Assembly (NCBI GenBank): GCA_018806985.1
Contig: JADANN010000467.1
Span: 1,279,501 to 1,343,500 of the forward strand
Direction: 5' to 3'
Source: Angiostrongylus vasorum
Taxonomy: Eukaryota; Nematoda; Chromadorea; Rhabditida; Metastrongylidae
DNA length: 64,000 nucleotides
In this document: positions 22,975-35,437 of the stretch, piece after piece
Numbering within the stretch: position 1 is the first letter of the stretch
How the letters are laid out: every line of letters begins with the position of its first letter
The notes under the pieces: model-generated
The model's input: the letters and a program-made list of their open reading frames with translations, nothing else
Database searches by the model: none
Told to the model about the DNA's origin: nothing
Made by a program: the position numbers and the translations under genes

Positions 22975-25780
22975 TGAGAACGCAAAAAATTTGGTGGCGC
23001 AGGGAAATGTGAACTTGTTCGCTTCCTTCTTCAGCTTCTAACAAGATACTGTTGCGGACAACATCGATGAAGAACACGACCGGTTAATGTAAACACTTCC
23101 AGAATTTCACTACGTCGAAAGTTTGCAAATTACCAAAAGATACTCGTCTGCAGGCACCATCTGGTCTCCCATTCTGTGAAAGAACTTTAAAAGAAGCAGT
23201 ACAAAGAAGTGATAAAAGCAGAAAGGCTGGATAGTGCTGTAGAGATTGAGAACCACAGAAGTAGTAACAATCACTACCCGGACACGACAACACCTGAACA
23301 TAAGAAGCACCAGCTATCACCAACACAATTGCTCACTTCTTCCTAAACTGATGCTGGAAATGCGAGGTACCCACTGAATAGAAAACCACCAGAACCGTAT
23401 TAGCAACTAAGTCATCTCGGCCCTGTTGATAATATCGTTCATGTAACATCAAGCACTAGCGAATCGAAACGAGTGCTTGTCCAGTTCGAAAGTGCTCGTG
23501 AAAAAAGAGCTTTTTGGTTGAATATCTAAAAAACTACTATGAATCCAGTACCCACGTGAGTACGAATTAGAAACGTTTTAGTATCATGTACAGGAAGTTA
23601 TCCGCAATGACAAGGCGTATGAACAATTTTTTTGTCGGAGACTTCAACGCCGGAACAGGAAAGACCAACGACAGCGAATACAAGATCGGAAATTTTGGAT
23701 TAGGAGAAATAAGAATGGAGACCGTTTTGCAGGACTCTTGTCTACAGCACGCCTCTTCCAAAGAATCTCGTTTCTGTAGAACAAATCAAGCGGATGTTGG
23801 ACATGGGAGTCTTCAAACGGCACGACTCATGCGGAGACCAACCATATTCTGACAAACAGATGATGCCTATTTGAAACATCGGCAGTGCCACCATTCTGTA
23901 CTGAGTTCGATCACCGCCTTCTTCACGTGAAGAATCGATTCAGCTGTAAGCTGGGAAAAAATCCATATCATCCACAAAGAAGAAAAAGTCTAGTCTACGA
24001 CGGAAAAATTTTGGACGAATTCCTGTCCAAACGTGACTGGCAGATTGATGAAGATCCGATCAAAGACTACGAGCTGCTTGTCGAAGTACTGAGAGGCTGT
24101 GCTGAATTCGCCTCATTTCCCAAGCAAGAAGATCGGACCGCGTCTCCACTACCCCTAAGGAGTATTCGAAAAAAGAAGGAAACTGAAGCTTGATCCTACT
24201 AAAAACACGTTTAACACGGCTAGTAATAAATGCCAGTTGTAGAAGAGCCTTGCAGGAAGATCTACATCGTATATCAATGGCAGAACAAACTACTATAAGC
24301 AGCAGAAAAAAAAACCAGTTTGAAAAATGTCGTCGGGTAATGTGCGATTATAATGTTCTGTTGTCTGCCCTGATGAACGAACAAGGGATCACTAGAACCT
24401 CCCGCCAGGATATGATATTAATAACGGAAAAGTTCTAAACAAACCTTCTCCGTTACAAAAATCCCGTCCAAGACCCTAAAATCCCCATTGGAAGACACCA
24501 CCTCAAGTTCTCCCATTTGAGGTTCGAGTTGCGATATGAAGTATGAAGAAAAAGCACAGCTCCAAGACACGATAACTCGACTTCCTTAGATCTGAAAGCC
24601 ACAATTTACATGTATTTCTCGCAAGCCATATGACAGCCTACCTTCAAAAGGCAAACGGCCCAGACTAGTGAAGAACATATCGCACGGTCATCTTACCCAA
24701 GGAAAACGACCGAGGGGATCTTCGTAACTACCTCCCCAATAAGCTTGCTGAGTATACTCTACAAGCTCTTCACGAAGATTATTCTTTGTGCATATCGAAG
24801 ACATTGAATGAGGCACAACAAGTTAAACAAGCAAGATTCCGATACAAACGTTGCTGTATGGACCATATTTGAACGGTGTCCAGAGTCACTGAAGTCTGTC
24901 AGGATAACCACCTGCCCCTAGCAATCCCATCAGCGCTCGTCGACCAAAGAGTGGACCCGTCCTACATGAAAACCGTATCTGACTGTTACTGGAACTGAAC
25001 TACGAAAACGCAGCTTCTTCATCGACCTCTTACCATACCCAAAGGAAAAGTGGTTCGACATGGCTACACAATATCGCCAAAGCTGCTTAGTGCCGCACAT
25101 GTATTGATGGAATATTCCCATCAAGTCAGCGTTTCTCTGGCGACATCGTCATCTTCTCAAGAAGTACCAACGAAGCAAACACGATGATCAATGAACTAAA
25201 CGAAGCGGGAAAAAACATGGGACTACGCATAAATCGGAAAAAGACTCAATTCATGAAAAACCCATGGTGCGAAGGCAAATAAATTAAGCTGGATGGCTCT
25301 CTGATTGCAGAGACCACCTCGTACGTATACCTTGGGCGACCAATGAACACTGAAAACAACATGAAGGAGGAATCAAACAGAAGAGGCGAGCAGCTTGGGC
25401 TGCATTCGGGCCTCTCGAAGAGGCCACTGACCAACTGAAGGACTCAAAACTCCGTGCACCTCCCACACAGTGCTTGAACGATGTGTTCTGAAATACAAAC
25501 GGCACGCTCAATATCTAGCTGGAATACGCGGCCCAGATCTTTAAAACCTATTCCATATTCGGGATCCAGGAGAATGTGTATTGTAAGCGAAACACAGATG
25601 GGCCAGTCACATAATGAGAACAAACGACATATGAACGAAAAAAAACTGTGGAGTGGACTCTACGAGAATGCATACCTGACCAAGATTGGCCACTTACAGA
25701 TGAAGCGGAGTAATCCAAACTAATAGGCTGTACACGTAGCTGCAGTTACTTTACAGATCACGGTATGAGACTCGCAAGCG
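22975..25780 (+). mobile_element. Dead RTE-type LINE, endonuclease and RT remnants
   Basis: Plus-strand fragments in changing frames line up in order with an RTE (Bov-B/RTE clade) polyprotein. The APE endonuclease motif VGDFNA is at about 23634-23651, and FDHRLL, matching the SDHRLL box, is at about 23902. A connecting region follows, then reverse transcriptase pieces from about 24700 on. The catalytic box, normally FADD, reads FSGD near 25133-25144, so the active site is lost. Further pieces similar to SSYVYLG and the C-terminal VMR/NDNRW region continue to about 25.7 kb. Many stops and frameshifts show it is inactive. The left boundary is uncertain. Element ends and target duplications were not found. 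Confidence 0.75.
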
Positions 25781-25834
25781 TTACCATGCTCGAAAAAAAC
25801 CACTACCATGGACGACGACTGCGAGGGGAAAAAA

Positions 25835-25910
25835 CGAATGGGAAATGTGCTGGGGGTGGGCACAACTGGTGAAGATGGACCGTCCAACTATACAAGTAGG
25901 TAAGAAGTAC
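25835..25910 (+). repeat. R1 3' fragment
   Basis: Only the last 75 or so bases: GTGGGCACAACTGGTGAAG and a tail with CAAGTAGGTAAGAAGTA. The cut is at the 5' side and the tail is kept, as in 5' truncation by reverse transcription. It lies just beyond the RTE remnant. Confidence 0.6.
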
Positions 25911-26945
25911 CCAGAAAACGATGTTTTCGAGAGACTCGTTACCGATAACCTACACATGCTCAACGCAACAATTATCTCCAAATATTCAATCCAAGTGTAG
26001 CTGGGTAGGCAAGTCAACATTTAAGACTCTGGCGACGAGTGACATCTATAAGTGTCACAATCAGTTTGCGGGACCGGCTCGTATGACACCTATAGGTTTC
26101 ATTTCCTTTCCAGTAGTTTATTTTACCCGTAGAACTGTTTTCTGCACTTGCCGTAAACAATCGGTAGCCTATCCAACGAAAATGATATTGCAGGCGTCGT
26201 CCACAAGAGAGTGTCTTCTCAATAATTTTCCCCTGTTTCATTTTGCAGCAAAAAACTACTCCTGTTGGAGAGAATGTGAACTGGAAAACAACAGCATCGA
26301 GTCTGTGGTAGAAATGAAAAAGAACATCCGTTTCACTACCCATCATTTCGACCACACGTTTTTTTTCGCCTTAATGTAGTACTTGGAATCGTCTACGTAA
26401 ACGTGATAAAAGATCGCTTTACGTTATCAGTGCCACCACTGTTCTGACCCCCTATCCACGACCGAAGAACAGAAGCAATTAATAATTCCTTGTAGGCTTA
26501 AAGTCGAAAACCAGATAGCCCACAGCTGTGATGCGTTCAAACGATGACCGTTGAGTAGGAGCAGCAACAACTCTATCCCAGGATATATCAAGCAAAAAGT
26601 TAAGAAGAGCAAACAAATAATAAAGCACCAAGAACTGGAACATGACAGAGACGAAAGAAGAATAACCACTGTCACCAGGCGATGAAAAGAAGAGGTGAAA
26701 CAAGCGATTTCTTGGTGAGAGTTACCTAGTCAACTAGATACTACAGTGGAGGCACGGGTATGTTCATACACGCTTAACAGATCCTGTATACGTGGGATTT
26801 TTTCATTGTTGGCAATCACCCTGAGTACGTCAGCTATTAATCACCAAATTAACAATATTTTAGTCATCTGATCACAGCATTTTAGCGCAAACATATAAGC
26901 GTACATAAGTCCATGTCTTCGTGTTTATGGAATTTATAAGTCAGC
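25911..26945. other. No gene recognised
   Basis: Open frames of 152 and 113 codons overlap on opposite strands at 25.9-26.4 kb, but neither shows family motifs or splice support. Confidence 0.35.
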
Positions 26946-26949
26946 AGGG

Positions 26950-27345
26950 AGCACGTAGCGCTGTAGTAGTGATCTTGTTCATCACAAGGTCGGCCCAACC
27001 TCAGGCGGTGGTTCGACCACACCTGGCACACTAAAGGTCTCAGCTCTCCGGGCTCGAGAAATTGAAACAGAACTTGTTTAAGCCAGGCTCACTCCTAATT
27101 AATGTGGGGACACCCTAGCATGGCTATCTCAGGAGCTCAGGGAGAATCCACCCGATCAGCACTCAACGATGTTCGTGTTGATGATGAAAAAACCTCTAAG
27201 CAGCAACTGAACTTACATGCAGAGAAAAAGGTCGAACACCTTCATGAATTGTAGATGAGAGGAAAATAATCCAATGTAAGAAGTATTGGGTTCCGCATAA
27301 CAGATGTGAAGACAGGTCGCGTAACAACACAAAAAAAATTGAAAA
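26950..27345 (+). mobile_element. SINE-A, diverged full length
   Basis: Head GAGCACGTAGCGCTGTAGTA, with a B-box-like GGTTCGACCACACC about 60 bases on, so the head has an insertion relative to 14090. The body keeps ATGGCTATCTCAGGAGCTCA, and the end has TTGGGTTCCGCATAACAGATG. Confidence 0.65.
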
Positions 27346-27499
27346 ATAAAAATAAGCCAACATGTGCGTTAAATATAAAAAACCGAGACGAAGTCCTTCA
27401 CAAGAATACCTAATTTACTGGGACTTCATTCGGACTTAGTTACAGGTGTCCTATTTTCAGCTTCAGAAGCTCCCTGATTTACAATTTCTTCCCCTATTT

Positions 27500-27690
27500 T
27501 TTACATGATCTGTCTTCACATGCATTGTGCGAACACCAGTACTTGTTCCATTCAGTTTGTTCCCTCGCATTCATCACCCACGAACGTCCTTGGATTGATG
27601 TGTGGGCTCGTCTAAGAGATTTTTTTCGCATCCTTTATGAATGTCATTGGATGTTGATCAAGTCGATTTTCTCCACCCAAAAGCCGACCG
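27500..27690 (-). mobile_element. SINE-A 3' part
   Basis: Reversed 3' half only (TGATCTGTCTTCACATGCAT at the left, then TTCATCACCCACGAACGTCC). The head half is missing, as expected for a 5'-truncated copy. Confidence 0.5.
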
Positions 27691-27699
27691 TGGGATACA

Positions 27700-28615
27700 T
27701 GTGTTACGGCGCTCGAAGGTTTCCGCACCGAAGACAGTTTCCCAAACAAGTCCAGTACAAATTCCCAAACCCCGAATAGACAGGAGCCTTGGTTTGCCTA
27801 TTGCTGCGTCGAACCAGGGCCCCGAGTGCATTAAACGGCACCAGTGCCAGTGTGCCCTGCAGGAATGTAGCATTTTTAGGTTCGCCACGCATATCTTCTA
27901 TCGATTCAACTTCGCTCAGAAAACATCAAATAATCTACTTTGTCAAAAAAAATGAACTTACGCTTCTTCTTCTCTCCATTGCTGATAACTAAGCTGTCTA
28001 GTTTTTATTGGAAGACAACAATGAAATAAAAACCGTACACACATCATATTGCGGTGACTACAGTTTCTACCCAACAGTTTCTACGACGATGGCTATAGAT
28101 CCTTTGTATTCAGAAAACATCTACCTCCACTTACTTGAATTGTACAAGAAGTACGTCCAATTCAAATTACTAATTTATTAATTCATAGAACTGGACATCT
28201 GCTTAAGAACATATTATATACCATGATCGTTCTTATCTATAGCTGTCCTTGCCAACCGTAGCCGTAAACATGACCGACAAGCACTTCTTTTTGTTAGCGT
28301 AACATCAAACCCAAGCTGCTGGTAGACGACAATGCTGACACTCACGCAGGACTACCTTCACAAATAATTTATCTTCGTATAGGTTTAGCTTATTTCTAAT
28401 CGTAGCTAAATATAGGGCATCAAAAACAACGTTCAAAATAACGCCTTCTGTTCGAAGATGCTACTAACCATATTTTTTTCGCAATCGCCATAAATCTATA
28501 AAAACGTCCCGATTACCAGCTGCCTAAGCATTAAAAACATGTAACAAATAATTCTGGCAGTTATGGTGTAAGTCATGAAGAGCTTTCAACAAGGTCATTG
28601 CATTTCGAAACTACT
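27700..28615. other. No gene recognised
   Basis: Short frames overlap on both strands near 27.7-27.9 kb without splice or family support. No repeat from the window's families was seen. Confidence 0.35.
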
Positions 28616-28619
28616 GCAC

Positions 28620-28905
28620 AGAGTATCGTGAGATTTGACCATGACCCAGGATCACCAAGGTTCATCCCTGAGGGGTCAGGAACTTTGTACCAGACTTGTC
28701 TGTGAACAGTCCACTCCTTGCAATCCTAGCAGGAATGCACCTAGCCCGGCAATGCCGGCACTTCGGGTAGAATCGATTCGACTAGTACTCAACGACATTC
28801 ACAGAGAAGACAACAATCCTCCAGCAACAGCCGAACCCACAAGTGAAAAAATCGAAGACCTTCGTGAACGATGGATACGAGAAAACAAATCGAATGGAAG
28901 GATTG
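28620..28905 (+). mobile_element. SINE-A, head degraded
   Basis: Begins near AGGTTCATCCCTGAGGGGTC, keeps GTACCAGACTTGTCTGTGAA, CTCAACGACATTCACAGAG and TCGAAGACCTTCGTGAACG. The tRNA-like head is not recognisable. Confidence 0.6.
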
Positions 28906-29359
28906 CAGCAACTGATATAGTACACGTGAACAGAGGTGTAAAGAAAACTTGTGAGACTACCTTCCAGTTCCCCAAAACAAAGCAGAAATTCAGCTGAAGA
29001 CGGATCCCGAGGCTGAACCGTAACGAAGTGATTACAGAGTAAAAAAACTCACTTTCGTTGAGGTTCTGGCTTGCCGTTTCCACCACATACCTCTTGTACA
29101 TTTCATTCTTGTAACACTAAACAACAATACATTTACGCTTATGCTTATAACAAAGCTCATACAATATACCTCAATTGGCTCTCTTGGGACATTTGACGGA
29201 CGGAGCTCCATAAGTGTCTCGTTGGCCTAGAAGGAAGAAATGATCCGGTACCATAAAACATCACTGATTTAAAACAATGAGCTAGTTGTTTTAAGTACCT
29301 AGTCCGGAAATATGTATGAATCGGATTTTTTAAACTGTACTTCGAACATAAAGGATAAA

Positions 29360-29645
29360 ATAAAGGATAACGCTCTCGGTGTCGATCAATCCTTGACAGC
29401 TCTGCCATGCATTTAACTTCATTAAGCATTGTTTGGAGGTGACTGAGTGCATATTTGGCTTTTTACAATGACTCGCGGTGGCCTATCGATGTATCGAGCC
29501 AGTGTTGCTACCCCTACCCTCCCAAAGAAGTCTGGAACCAAGTTGCCGACCACGGAGCATGGAGGGCTTGGTGGGCCAGAGGCGCGGGATCGACTACATG
29601 TGTTGCAGGGCGCCTCCGACAACTGCGGCACACGCGTCCTTTACT
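29360..29645 (-). mobile_element. SINE-B with tandem tail
   Basis: Reverse copy in which the tail unit is visibly repeated (ATAAAGGATAAAATAAAGGA at the left edge). The body is intact through CGATGTATCGAGCCAGTG, and the head reads ACTGCGGCACACGCG. This copy best shows the short tail repeat of the family. Confidence 0.75.
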
Positions 29646-29744
29646 ACCAACATAAATCATCAAAAAATACCTCCTACCAAGTTATTGTGAACTACGAGCA
29701 GAGTAATTTGCAATGCAACCGACCGTCACTTGACCTCGACAGTA

Positions 29745-30005
29745 ATGACCGATCTCGTAATAATCAATCCCAGGATCCACCACCGCTATGGTACCTAACT
29801 AGTCGCATGGTGGCAAATCTCCCCTCCGATCTATGAGGGCGGCGACATTCTGTGGTAGTGACCTGTGGCAGACTTCGGCCTGGCTGATCTCGGAACTCCA
29901 GGGAACCACAACGATTACACCAGCAAGCTCCGGAGAATGGAAATTATGCTGGATCTTGCACAACCAGAGAAGACGGGCCATCCAACTATCCAAGTACTCA
30001 AGTAA
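29745..30005 (+). repeat. R1, 5'-truncated
   Basis: Starts inside the element at ATCCCAGGATCCACCACC, so about the first 120 bp are missing. The 3' end and tail (ATCCAAGTACTCAAGTAATA) are complete. Confidence 0.75.
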
Positions 30006-30331
30006 TAATCAATACCTTCTTAGATTGTTAAGCTCACACGAGATTGATTCGGCTCCGAAGAAGTCGAAAACATCGAAATGTTAGCTGAATAAATCTATTT
30101 ATCAAACTCATGTCAGCTTAACAATCTAAGAAAATACGAGTACAGTTGTTCACGAAATCTTCACAAATTAAGAACTTCTGGATGAAACTATCCTGAAATC
30201 GCCCTAAAGTCTAATGGATATTATATTTTCACGCGAATAAATCTGGATTAATTCTAAAAAATTTAAAAGATTAAAAGGATTTAAGCGATGTAATAGACGA
30301 CAAACAGTTATTAGAAATATTCAAAAACTTC

Positions 30332-32404
30332 CTAATAATCAAAACCAAATACACTGCTAAGTGCCAAAAATCTGCGTAGAAAACTAAAACCTAGATTCAA
30401 AACAGACTGAAAACCACCTACGGATGGAAGCCCCGAAATCTCGTTACTATCACGCACGAATGGAAGTCCAGGAATCTCGTCACTATCACGTAGGGATGGA
30501 AGTCCAGGAATCTCGTTACTAGTAAAGTATTGAGGAGCACAATGCATCAGACTACTCGATTTCTCGACGGAATAGTCATTTCCACTATAAGATTCTTGTA
30601 GTACGGGTGCTGTACAGATGTTGTTCGGATCATTGATTATGAAATTGTTCCGCGCTGGATACTGGGTTCGAAAACCAAAATGATCGAACATATCCTCATT
30701 GATATCTGGCCTCTTCTCAGCATCTGACAGAAAACTGCTCATGTTATAGAAAGCAAAGAACAATTCTATCTCGAATCCTTGAAAGTAACTATGATGTAAC
30801 CTTTTTTTGAACTTAGCTTCTCTGAATTCATAAGCGACTCTGTGATATCTCTGAAAAGAAGTGCCAAGACGATCGCGAATAAAAAAGGCAGGTACCTTGG
30901 TAGGGAGACGACGTATCCATCGGGTATAGCCCATAAGTGTTGACATGGTCAAAGATTTGAGCGGAATTCCACTCATAGGACATGTCTTGATGATCATAAA
31001 CATTTGGAAACTGTTGACCATCTAAAGACAGAAGAAACACACTTCATTCATTGAGAAGCAGAAGACTTTCCCACAAGTCAAAATGGAAGTTTCAATGAAA
31101 GGTCTATACTCAAAGCAAATCTAGTTTATCTTTACAGTTAAAACTCACAGATATCGAAATTTCCACGAGGTTCAGCCGATGTACTGTTAATATCTCCGTC
31201 AACAGACCTATAATAAACATAAAAAAATGACTGAAATGTTGCCATGGACCTTTGGAGATATGTTGGCGATACTGTAGCTAACACAGGAGCCACATTATAA
31301 CTTAAAGCAGATATTCGCGGCATTCTTTGTAACCCGGAAAGTAGGAAGAGGTAACTGAAGTTAGGTAAGGTGAGTCGGTAAATTAACTAAAGCTGAAACA
31401 ATGGGAGCGATCCTCCCATCAACAGATTGTAACGTCACGAAAAGAATCAATGAAGAACGAGTACCTTTGATTTAGAGTGATCTCCTTGTTTTCAAATTCC
31501 GGATGTCTCACACTCATTTCTCGATTGTCGACGATGCTACTCAACATGACACTAGGTGTTGAATCTGTAAGAAGAAAATGTACACCTACAAAGTTTTACC
31601 ACTACTCAAAGCATCTAGTAAGGTCATGAAAACCCTGAATGAGTTAAAATAGCCCGATAACGCTTAAACTTCTCAGGTAACATCTAGCAGCTGCTTCCTT
31701 TTGGTGCATGACTTCCTAAGCAGCCAAAAATATAAATATACGACCCCAAACTTCTTCACAACCAAGGGATATGGAACAGATAGTTTGGTTCGAACCCAAC
31801 TTACGCTGTGCAGATCATAGCACTTGGTTTCTGAACCTACTAAAAACGAAAAGAAACAAAAATTGCAATTTAAAAAGAGAAGAAGAACTGCTAGAGAACG
31901 TAAAGAATAAAACTCTTTTCTATGTAACCGTTGAAAGAAGTAGTAAGCGTTGAAAACCCGTGAAAAGCACTAGCGCTCTTGGGAGTATAAACCCTATCAG
32001 TACATGATTTCTCCGTACCCAACTAGAATCTATGCGGTATACCACCAATGATGAAGAAATCCAGGTCCATAGGATGGGGTCGGATATTTCGTAATCAATA
32101 CGGTGCCATCTAGGGATTGGATCCAGAGCATACAGTGCTCCTACATTTACATCAGTTACGAAAGGAAGTGAATATGCAAGCTATCCACTAAGCCTTAGTG
32201 GATGACTCTAGTGTTAGAACATCCACATAGATTTATACGTGTTGTATACGCATACACACATGTGTATATGTACCTACACATACGTACATATGGACACAGA
32301 CATATAAAATGTGAACGTAAAATATTATTTCAATAACAATACTTACCATCGTCCATCCGAAACGGATCAACCAGCAATTCCATCCCTGATTCCACTCCAA
32401 ACAT
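30332..32404 (-). CDS. Gene D: unknown protein with C-terminal repeats
   Basis: Not recognised. Six exons in transcript order: 32404-32347, 31564-31465, 31324-31250, 31207-31149, 31021-30896, 30723-30332. They total 810 bases, 269 residues plus stop, and all junctions keep phase. The start MFGVESGMELLVDPF follows an ATTTTTAG acceptor by one base. The middle is rich in Asn, Tyr, Asp and aromatic residues (YDHQDMSYEWNSAQIFDHV; later INEDMFDHFGF). The C-terminal part has three 12-residue repeats like DEIPGLPFVRDS, then a hydrophobic end. No catalytic motif, signal peptide or clear membrane segment was seen. The weakest splice is the GTCCAT donor of the 42-bp intron 31208-31249; reading through it is also open and adds 14 residues. 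The composition would suit an intrinsically disordered or transcription-related protein, but this is only a guess. Confidence 0.65.
30421..30530 (-). repeat. Three 36-bp coding repeats in gene D
   Basis: Three in-frame units encode NEIPGLPSLRDS, DEIPGLPFVRDS and NEISGLPSVGGF. The unit length is the same as in gene A (36 bp), but the sequences are unrelated. Confidence 0.8.
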
Positions 32405-32405
32405 T

Positions 32406-32413
32406 CTAAAAAT
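32406..32413 (-). promoter_or_regulatory. Candidate trans-splice acceptor of gene D
   Basis: Minus-strand ATTTTTAG ends one base before the ATG. It is the best of the three such sites in the window (long T run). An untranslated upstream exon is the alternative. Confidence 0.5.
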
Positions 32414-32924
32414 GGTAGTATATTGACGGTTTCTATCACGTTAGCGAGTAGCCGCATAAGTAATGGCAAGGAAAAACATCTGGATTCACTAGTTAGAGCA
32501 GCAAATGCAGAAGAAGTGATACGATGGAACAGTTCAATGAGCATATCCCAGGTTCGATCTCTCTCCGTGCCAACCGATACCACTACCAGCCAAAATGATA
32601 CCATCAGCATCATATTTGATGTAGGGGCGTGTACAAAAGAGAATACAGTTAAACAAACGTCAAGGGAGTACTAGTGTGCCGACTAATAACAACAGAAGTG
32701 TACCAGGTGTGAACTGCTAGACGATTACGAAATTCACGTCATGGCCCGCCCTTTACAGTAATCTGTACTCCTATTGGCTGACGTCTGTCGTATCCAGACT
32801 GCACTTCAGGATGCGAAAGCAGTTCCTTTCCTTTTCTTCTCATTCCTTGTGCCTGCTGCAAACAGGCAATCGTCATAGGACCCACGTACTCGTGTTTATA
32901 CGGCAATAACATTCGCATATTTCG

Positions 32925-33215
32925 ACTAGGGTCTCAGCTTAACTGTGTTCAATGCCGGTTCGTGTTCCCTAGATCAATCCCGTTGACGGGTGATTGCAGA
33001 TACACTGGTAGATAGAAACGTAGCTAAGAGAAAGGCGAAACAAAGGACCAGCACGGTGTAGTGGTGAACGTGTTAGACCCCGGAATGGGTAATATCATGT
33101 TCGGTCCCCACCACAGACATCTGCGTGCCGCAGTTTTGCGGATATCTCAGCATCATCGTGGTTGTAATTCACAAATTACCCTGCCGAGAATAATTGTAGT
33201 AGGCAGTAAATAAAA
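32925..33215 (+). mobile_element. SINE-C, long form
   Basis: Two modules. The first (about 32930-33035) has CAGCTTAACTGTGTTCAATG, GATCAATCCCGTTGACGGG and GTGATTGCAG. The second, from about 33040, has a tRNA-like head: GGTGTAGTGGTGAACGTG (A-box-like), then ATGTTCGGTCCCCACC (B-box-like), then AGTTTTGCGGATATCTCAGC and the end GGCAGTAAATAAAAA. Other copies have only the second module. Confidence 0.75.
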
Positions 33216-34180
33216 ACTCAACATTCGTACATCTTTTCAACAAAATTTATGGATTAATTTAGCGCTTCAAAAGCCAGGGACTCACCACCTGACTCGTGTA
33301 GATAAAACGAGTTCCAGATAATTGCCGTTATAAATTGTAATATGTAGAAAACATCTCGATCCAACATTGTGAAATGTATTGGTGCTAAGGAAAGGATAAA
33401 GAAAAGATCGAAAGAATGATCGCATTGAGACCAATGCGTATTGTCATGAATGGGCTAGAAAGACGATCGGCTAGCGCAATTCGTTGCATCTAGAAGTACA
33501 AAGCTGAGAACTTTTTTGATAGAATTTACAGTATGCCCATGTTTACGCCGAGTCAGCCTTGATCAGGTCGTAGTAGGCACTTCGTTGTCTGTTGTGGCCT
33601 GCATTTACCCTAGCCGACCTGACCGCTCTCTTCGACACCACATAGGGCATGGCACGTGACCCCTAGGGTGTGTCACGTGCTCCTGGATATACCACTCATC
33701 CGTAAATAAACCAGGAACGAGGGATCCGAGGAAAACGGAGTTGAGAAGGAAATTCCTTTCCGGCGCGAAAAACTGGTGTCAAAATTTCAAATACGCCCAT
33801 AAAGTTTGCTATGTCCAGGTTACAATAGGAAACTTGTCCTTTGATGTGTAGATGAAGCTTACAGTAACTTCTTCGCCCTATCAATAGCGGCTTTGTTCAG
33901 ATATTCGCAAACCAAGCTCTGTCTGTGACTCTTAGCAAAAAGAAAGAATAAAATACAACTTGAAAAGCCTTGCGAAAGTACAGCTGCATACGAAATCCTT
34001 TCCAGAAGTCTGTCAAATAAACTTTGTTGAATTCGATAACTGAAGAAATCTTATTAGACTTGCTTGCAGATCAGACAGACAATTTCGCCTTTCTAAAGTG
34101 ATGATACCTATTAGATCCTGATTATCTGAACCAAATACAACGACATCCTACGGCCAAGTGGAATGAAACTTTTAAAAAAA
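33216..34180. other. No gene recognised
   Basis: No exon chain or repeat was identified. A GC-richer patch at 33.6-33.7 kb has no recognisable content. Confidence 0.35.
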
Positions 34181-34184
34181 ATAG

Positions 34185-34460
34185 AAAAAGGATAAAGCTT
34201 TCGGCTTTGATCAAGTTCTGAGGAATGCGCCATGCATTCGACTTCATTGAGCATCATTAGAGGTGACTGAATGCATATCTGGCTTCTACAGTGATTCACC
34301 GTGGTCTACCGATGTATCGAGCCAATGCTGCCATTCTTCCAGACGAGTCTGGTACCATTCTGCCGACACCGGAGGATGGAAGGATTGCTAAGCCTGAGGC
34401 GCGGGATCGATCCAAAGTGTACTGCATGGCGCCTTTAACCGCCGCGCTACAAGGCCCCTT
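34185..34460 (-). mobile_element. SINE-B
   Basis: Reverse copy: tail AAAAAGGATAAAGC at the left, CATGCATTCGACTTCATTGA in the body, and a head reduced to CGCCGCGCTACAAGGC. Confidence 0.7.
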
Positions 34461-34809
34461 CTCATAAGTTTGTCATATAGACTTTTCTGGATTCGATATT
34501 TGAAGCAAATGTAACAAATTTAGGATGACACCCTATTTTATTTCGATGCTACATAAGGCGACGCCTTATTTCATGTCGTTACGAATCTGCTAGTTTTTCT
34601 GCAATAGACGATAATATTTCCATAACCGGAAGAATTGAGAGAATAAGAACATGACCGATTTTTAGAAGGAACTTGTTTCTATTTCTTTATGGGTATGAGT
34701 GGTATGCAACTGTTTACTGCATGTCCTCCCAACGAGAAGGAGTCCGATGCTTCCATCCGGAAGTCCAGCTTAAAGCAAATCAGTACCAAAATTCAAGGGC
34801 GCTGACAGC

Positions 34810-35160
34810 TACGGTGGCAGTCACACCTTCATCAAGAGCACGGTAGTGGTTCGATCTCGCTCTGGGCTAACCAAACTTCTCATCTCTCCGAGATCGGGAA
34901 ATTGCTACCGGACTTATACGAGAAAAAACCACTCTCTGCAATCCAAGTGGAAACGTTCCAGCCCGGCTATCTCAGGATTCCAGACAGAGTCGACTCGACC
35001 AGCATTCTACGACATTCAAGATGAAATGAAGATCTTCAAGCAACAGGCAAAGCTACGCATAAAAAGTTGGAAGACCGTGGTGGATTATGGATACCAGTTA
35101 ACGGATCAAATGTTGGAAGTGCTGGAATCCGCACACGAGATGTGAAAGGCGGGTCCTATA
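34810..35160 (+). mobile_element. SINE-A, near full length
   Basis: Head AGAGCACGGTAGTGGTTCGA has lost the spacer between the two box-like motifs. The body is close to the 14090 copy (CCCGGCTATCTCAGGATTCC, ACGACATTCAAGATGAA, AAAAAGTTGGAAGACC). Confidence 0.75.
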
Positions 35161-35224
35161 AACAAAAAATAATGAAGTGAAATATCAGGTGATTGACTGA
35201 CGGGTAGCCTTCATACGTTAAAAT

Positions 35225-35425
35225 ATGGCTGAGAGAAAGTCGAAACGAAAGACTCTCATGGCGTAGTGGTGAACACGTCAACGTCCGGAAGGGGTGATAT
35301 CGAGTTCGATCCTCACCGCACACACCAGCCGCCCGGAGTTTTGCAAATATCTCAGCATTATTATGGTTATATTCCACATCATACCTTGCCATGGAAAAAG
35401 AAGAGGCAGTAAATAAAAAAAGTCA
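35225..35425 (+). mobile_element. SINE-C, short form
   Basis: Clean copy: GCGTAGTGGTGAACACG (A-box-like), GAGTTCGATCCTCACC (B-box-like), TTGCAAATATCTCAGCATTA, and the end GGCAGTAAATAAAAAAAG. Confidence 0.8.
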
Positions 35426-35437
35426 CTTCATTAAAAT

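Noticed and set aside
25921..26379. 152-codon plus-strand frame
   Set aside because: Overlaps a 113-codon frame on the other strand, has no motif, and follows an R1 fragment; not supported as a gene.
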